Origin: Aspidiotus rigidus
Taxonomy: Eukaryota > Arthropoda > Insecta > Hemiptera > Diaspididae
DNA: 64,000 nt
NCBI GenBank assembly: GCA_035079385.1
Contig: JAVHKY010000025.1
Location: 18,388,501-18,452,500, forward strand
Reading direction: 5' to 3'
The notes under the pieces are model-generated. The model was not told the DNA's origin and did no database searches. It saw nothing but the letters and a program-made list of their open reading frames with translations. Both the position numbers and the translations under genes were made by a program. Positions 59,101 to 64,000 of the stretch are shown here, one piece after another (within the stretch, counting starts at the first letter, position 1; the number at the start of each line of letters is the position of its first letter).

Positions 59101-62100
59101 TGTCAAAATCAACAACATCCATATCTTCTTTATCTAAGATACTTATCTCACTCCGACCAACAAACTAGTTCCGCAAATCGGATGTCAATAATTTGGCAAC
59201 AATCAGTCAATTTGGCAGAAGCAAGCTTACCGTCTAAGCTCCATCACTCAATAATATGTACCACCAACGTCGCCTACCAGAACACCTTAATCCTCAATAT
59301 CAATAGGTTCCTATCACCCAATACCATCCAACAAGAACGAAGAGCTATGAGAAGCTTTGAATCCGGCATTATCTTGTATTGGCGAGAGGAGTAAAGTAAG
59401 AAACATTACAGTGTTTTATGATTTTTATTTCTTGTCAGAGCTGTCAATAGTTGGAATGCTCGAAAGTTTCTGATTTTGCGGCAAACCTTGGTCTGGAAGA
59501 AGCATTGCATGAGGGTATGAATCTGGCAAAAGAAGAGTGGCTCAAGGAAATATTTAATAGAGTAGCTATTCGTATAGCTGATTTAAACCGTAAGATATCT
59601 CAGAAAATACACGCCGCTAAATTTGAAAGGGGCGATGCCTATACCTACCGTTTATAACATTTTTAAAGAAAGTAGATTCGAGTCATGAATACAAGTCATA
59701 ATGGCTACAGTTACTTGAAAAATACCGATGCAGATGATTCTGACGTCGACGACTCCAGAGGTTTCTGAACAGAGATAATGAAAGTATAATTTTAATGGAA
59801 AAGTGTGATCCTCAATATTTTGTGAAATGTTTAAAATATATTTTTAAAAAAAGAAGAAAAAAAAAACAAAAGTGCCTCTGTATCTTCCTCCCTCCTCAAT
59901 TGATAATCAAGGCTCTGCCCGCATATTGTTGAAAATAGACGCCATATTTGGTAGTCCTCTTCAGTAGAATTTGCTGCTGAACAGTAGTCGAAACGTCTAC
60001 TTTCAATAAATTTATCCACGGGCAGAGCCTTAATTATTCTTTTTGCTAAAATATAATTTATCCTTACAAGAATAAACACACACAAATTCATCATATCATC
60101 AGTGTAATTATTCATACACGTTACCAAATCCGACTTGAAAGTAATTTAAATAAAAGTTTTCAAAAATTATTCCTTGCTCGTCTAGGTTAACGTAGTTGAG
60201 TAGCGAACGCCGTGAACTGCGCAGGGTCATTTAATCAGCTCACTTACCTAACAAAGTCCAAACACCTTTATCGAAAACCACTTCTTTATGAAACAGTAAA
60301 GTGTGCTTGAAAGTCTTCCTTGAAAGTGAATGCCTCGATTTGTCCTTTACACTCGTATTGGAAAGTTTTTCGGAAGAGTCATGGTCACGAAATTATTGTA
60401 TGATTGCATACTCTGACTAAAATCGGACAACGTTATGTGATTCGGTATAAGTAAATGCGATTAGCTCGCGTTAAACCACCGAAAATCGTTGATCTTGACA
60501 AAATTGAAGCAGTGGAAATTTTTTCACCCACGCATTTGCAAAGTTCGCCGAACACTTCGGTACAAGAGGGTCCGCAATCTTAATAACATTAGGCTCGGAT
60601 TAAAGGGAGCGAAGATTACCGATTACGAAGAGCTGCGTTTACAAAACTGAGAAAAAAAAGATTTCAATAGAAAGGGTTGGTCAAAGTTGAGTCTGTTGGC
60701 ATACGATAGAATATTCATTCGAACATGATTTTCGAACCCTTGGACGGAGTTGCAAGTAACAAATTCTTCTTATCCCCGTTCAGCCCATTAGAATTACATT
60801 ACAACTGAACAAAAGAAAGAAAATTGTAATCAAAGGTTTCTCATCAAAATCTCTTCTTTTACGGTCAACTACACATGACAAGGTCGTCTTACTTACGCAA
60901 AAACATTCGAAGAAAAATGTGTCGTACGCTGTCCGTATAGAAACTGTGTAAAAATATAATAACGATACATTTATGCAAAATTAATTCTCAAGTGATCGAA
61001 AGACCGGCTATTTTCCGAATTTTTCACTCATGATTTCCAAGAAAATGTGTCTGCTCTAGAAGCTATCTTCCAAACTGGAGCACCCCAGATCCCCATTATT
61101 TATTTGAATATGTGCCATCGCCAGCTCGAAGAATAAAAGTTTCGAGAAATTCGTATTCGATTTGCGAACCATATACATGTACGAGACGGCGATTATTTCT
61201 AAAACTTTTTCGATAATGACGAATAAATGCGCGAGAAAAGGCTTAGTATTTGGCGGCCACGAAGAGGATGAAAAAAACAAATGCCTCGTAACATAATTTT
61301 ATCGGTCATTGCTCGTTGCGTATTAAACGAACCTTTTCTCGATTTGCACGCAGTCAAACATCGAGACACTGAAACGAGCTTTTTTTTACGAGTGTTTCCT
61401 GAATTTTAATACGCGAAAACTGGCAATAAGGAGCTATCACGTTTCGAAAATATACGAACCATGTATTATGGGTACGCGGCGACCTTATTTAATATCCTAT
61501 ACTGGTGCGAAATTCCAAATCGAGGTTTTATCTCCTCGCACGAGTACCTACCTCACGATGTTTATAAATACCGAACTAAACGTATAGGAAGATTTTGGTG
61601 TACCCCAGCTGCATTGCTATCGCCGCCGACGCGCCTCTTATCGATATTATTTCACAATTTGAGTTATTCGTAACTAGAACATTGAATTTGTGGAGTACCT
61701 ATTTACGTATACATTCCGTCGTGTATCGTTCAACTCGTATCTCAAGGGCCTCTACATATCAAACGCAGCACTAGATAGAAGGACTGCCAGCTATAATTCA
61801 AAAGCAATATATCACCTGCATGTGCACTTACGAACCGATTGCGATGATATTTCTGTAAATTTTGCTGATGAGTATGACATAGCGCGCTACCTTGCCGCTT
61901 CGATCTTGGTTTATTTTGCTTTGAATCGCTTGAAATTACCGTAGTCATTAAGAGGAAACACTCCGCAGTTCTACAAAGAAGGGACGTAAAATCGTGTCTT
62001 TTTATGCATCCAATAAGAGATTTTCTAGTTATTTTCAAATGACTCGCTCACTTTGGATGCCTCACTAATAGCAGAAACCTTGGCCAAGCATTACAACTCT

Positions 62101-62284
62101 ATTCCCTCAAACTCCAACCATGACAGCTCGTTTTTATCCTACAAACTACAAACTCTTTCGAACTTCCTTCCCGAAGTCCTCTTTCACACAATCTTCTTAT
62201 AATTGAAGAAGAACTCGAATCCACCTCCCTGGCACTGGGGAACAAGGCCTTAACCATGAGTTTTTATAGTATTTAACACTGTGA
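56136..62284. other. Long gene-poor stretch
   Basis: No gene can be supported. Small open frames at 59098-59394 and 59451-59657 ('LEEALHEGMNLAKEEWLKEI') have plausible composition but no family and no convincing splice sites. A 13-bp inverted repeat (aaggctctgcccg and its complement) brackets 59908-60029. TGACGTCA lies at 57013. Short purine and pyrimidine runs are scattered. Confidence 0.45.
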
Positions 62285-62465
62285 TCTTATTGGCTATAAC
62301 AATGCTGTGTTATGATTGGTTCACTTCTTAGAAACTTATTCTTACAATAATATGACATTGTGTTCTTATTGGCTAAAACATACTGCTTTGTGATTGGTAC
62401 AATCTATTGTTCTAAATGCTGCGTTTCTATTGGCTACCTGGATTCCTGCCGTCTCATTGGTTGGT
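62285..62465 (-). promoter_or_regulatory. Cluster of six CCAAT boxes beside PLE-3
   Basis: ATTGG (CCAAT on the minus strand) starts at 62289, 62315, 62368, 62393, 62429 and 62456, all in one orientation, with several spacings near 26 or twice 26 bp. It lies directly downstream of the minus-strand Penelope-like ORF, where the terminal repeat (pseudo-LTR) of such an element would sit. A promoter role is inference. Confidence 0.45.
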
Positions 62466-63325
62466 TCCGTTCTTCTTCTCTCGTCCAATCACCAGGCCGA
62501 ATGATTTTTCGCTGTCAAATGTGATTACATTGTTCAAGAGGTAGGCTTTCTTCCTCTTGGCTTTTGCAATCTCCATTTGTTCCCAGAGTTTTCTTCTCTT
62601 TGTGCGATTCTCTACGTGTATGACTTCAAATATTCCCTCTCCATCGTGGTTTTCCTCGTTACAGTGTTTCCCAAACAGTGACTTGCCATCTTTTTTCTCC
62701 CTCGACGTTTTGTGCTCCTTTCTCCTGATCTCAAACTTTCTCCCAGTCTCACCGATATAGATCCCCTCGCACTGTTCACAACTGAGCTTGTACACTCCAC
62801 TCAAGCTTTCCTTGTCCTTTTGTTCCGTCTGATCATTGCTGATTCTCTTCACCATGGGTTGGTTATTCTGGATACCCACATTCACATCGTAGCCATTGAA
62901 CGCCTTTATCACCTTGTTTGTGTACTTTCCTATATATGGTATCGAACCGGAGTACTTTCTCACTATGCTATCATGGGTTCCTTTCTTTGTTTCCATTTTC
63001 CCAAAGACTCTCTCCACCACACATCTGCGGTAGCCATTGGCTTCTGCGATCTGCTTTACTATCTCGATCTCTTTCCTCTTCTCTTCGTTGTTCTTGAGGA
63101 TAGAAATTGCCCGATAGCAGTAGTTCTGGATTGCCGCTAACTTGTGCCTGGGGTGGTGGTAGGAGTCATTTGGGATGATGGTGTCAGTATGCGTCGGCTT
63201 CCATCCTATTGTTCTCCATTGTGAGTGTAAGGTCCAAATAGTTGATGGTCTCATTGCCTTTTTCCACTATGAATTTGATGCTCTCATTCATCGCGTTCAT
63301 TTCTGAAAGGAAGCTGCTATTCGAG
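62454..63325 (-). pseudogene. PLE-3: Penelope-like element, RT tail and GIY-YIG endonuclease
   Basis: The frame from 63325 reads 'SSFLSEMNAMNESIKFIVEK' and 'TINYLDLTLTMEN' (the 'I.FLDL.I' RT motif). After a one-base shift it continues from 63254: 'KPTHTDTIIPNDSYHHPRHK', 'LAAIQNYCYRAISIL', a helical linker, then 'SGVYKLSCEQCEGIYIGETG' followed by 'FEIRRKEH', the GIY-YIG endonuclease. It ends 'GREKKNGTNQ'. The catalytic YxDD part is missing, so the copy is 5'-truncated, as is usual for such retroelements. It belongs to a different subfamily from PLE-1 and PLE-2, with a longer spacer between RT and endonuclease. Confidence 0.85.
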
Positions 63326-63680
63326 AGATATTGTATGTATTATTATTGCGCATACAAATCCCTTGAAAGTATAACGAATATTTTTGTTATTTCATTATTT
63401 TCAGCTTCAAGTCGAACCAGGGTTTAGTCCCATCCAAAAATGAATGGCTACCATCGCTCACCTGTAGTTGTTATCGCGAGGACTGTTGTGATGGTTATAA
63501 CTTGTTGTGACCTTATTATCATTAGAAAAATAGTAAAATTATTAAATTCTTGGTTATATTATTGTTCTGGTTATTTTTCAAATTATTGAATCTTGGTTAT
63601 ATGTTCTGGTTATTTTTCTCTAAATTCGTTTGTTAACTTTCATTTTCAATTTTCATCTTCGTTCCCTTCATCTCAAAGTC
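63326..63680. other. Spacer with no recognised gene
   Basis: AT-rich leader between PLE-3 and the terminal ORF. The phrase 'ttggttatattattgttctggttatttttc' is repeated in shortened form between 63549 and 63617, giving a small direct repeat. Confidence 0.5.
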
Positions 63681-63992
63681 ATGGCTGGAGTTTATTGGTA
63701 TTCGGAGCACCAGAATAAGAGAACGCTGAGCTGGCCGGTAATTATTCTAGAAACACAAGGCGACCAAGTAAAAATAAGATATCTAGGTCGTCCCGACAGG
63801 ACCTGGCGCTGGGCGACTCCGAAGGATATATTCCGGTCCTATCAAGATCCGCACGGAGAACGGAGGCCTCACTGGAACAAGCCCGACGACATCGGGGATA
63901 CGTTTAGAGTTTATCGCGATGTGATACGAAGAGGTAAGTCTATCGGTTTAGAGGAAAGGCCCAAACCAGAGAAAAACTTTAAAATTTTCTGA
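63681..63992 (+). CDS. Small PWWP/Tudor-like protein
   Basis: The Met at 63681 opens a 103-residue frame ending at 63992. It starts 'MAGVYWYSEHQNKRTLSWPV', then 'IRYLGRPDRTWRWATPKDI'. A short beta-rich segment with 'WPV', 'VKIRYLG', 'W' and 'KDI' in that order follows the PWWP pattern (W.A...G.P.WPA, V.V.FFG....W....DI), a fold that binds histone tails and DNA. The C-terminal half is charged ('ERRPHWNKPDD', 'EERPKPEKNF'). An upstream in-frame extension to 63630 looks non-coding. It may be a whole small gene, or a retrocopy or exon of a larger chromatin protein. Confidence 0.5.
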   Translation: MAGVYWYSEHQNKRTLSWPVIILETQGDQVKIRYLGRPDRTWRWATPKDIFRSYQDPHGERRPHWNKPDDIGDTFRVYRDVIRRGKSIGLEERPKPEKNFKIF

Positions 63993-64000
63993 GAAAATCT

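Overview
The window looks like nuclear DNA of an arthropod, most likely an insect. It is AT-rich, has split genes with GT-AG introns, and is crowded with decayed transposons. No bacterial operons, CRISPR arrays, rRNA genes or convincing tRNA genes were seen. A sap-feeding hemipteran would fit the mix of a pyrokinin-type receptor, a small secreted Cys-rich protein and a dense MULE/Penelope load, but that is a guess.

Host genes. (1) A plus-strand, four-exon gene (5896-11168) encodes a 177-residue secreted Cys-rich protein with an ML/MD-2-like cysteine layout; it has a TATA box and Inr. Its 3.7-kb last intron holds, on the opposite strand, a one-exon gene for a three-zinc-finger protein (8293-9150). 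(2) A minus-strand class A GPCR of the pyrokinin/neuromedin U/CAPA receptor type runs from 28940 down to 13387. Four exons with matching phases cover extracellular loop 1/TM3 through TM7 and the C-tail. The TM1-TM2 exon was not found. (3) A short PWWP/Tudor-like ORF (63681-63992) sits at the right edge. One more possible secreted-protein exon (47878-48093) is weak.

Mobile DNA fills most of the rest. From left: a dispersed element with 17-bp inverted repeats (480-1806; second copy 53765-54616); BEL/Pao and Jockey/I-type retrotransposon relics (1808-3190); and, inside the GPCR intron, a nest in which a minus-strand Penelope-like element (PLE-1) is split by an antisense Penelope block (PLE-2, 20304-24130) flanked by a 13-bp repeat of the target, with PLE-2 itself split by a truncated MULE. 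A nearly complete FLYWCH-MULE with a 9-bp target duplication (26048-28281) lies in the next intron. Further right, a third MULE (35303-39085) is broken by a 2.66-kb foldback element built of about eleven ~150-bp repeats around a unique core. A 989-bp TIR element lies at 48552-49540, a palindromic MULE-derived composite at 53637-56135, and a third Penelope-like ORF with GIY-YIG domain at 62454-63325.

The long gene-free stretches are diffuse repeats, mainly short variants of an 'acttgaaaaaatttcgacc' unit and a TGACGTCA-containing unit. A recurring theme is that several elements have inverted ends made of arrays of one short family-specific motif (cctgaa, cccgaa, ttcacc, gggactcaattcgg).
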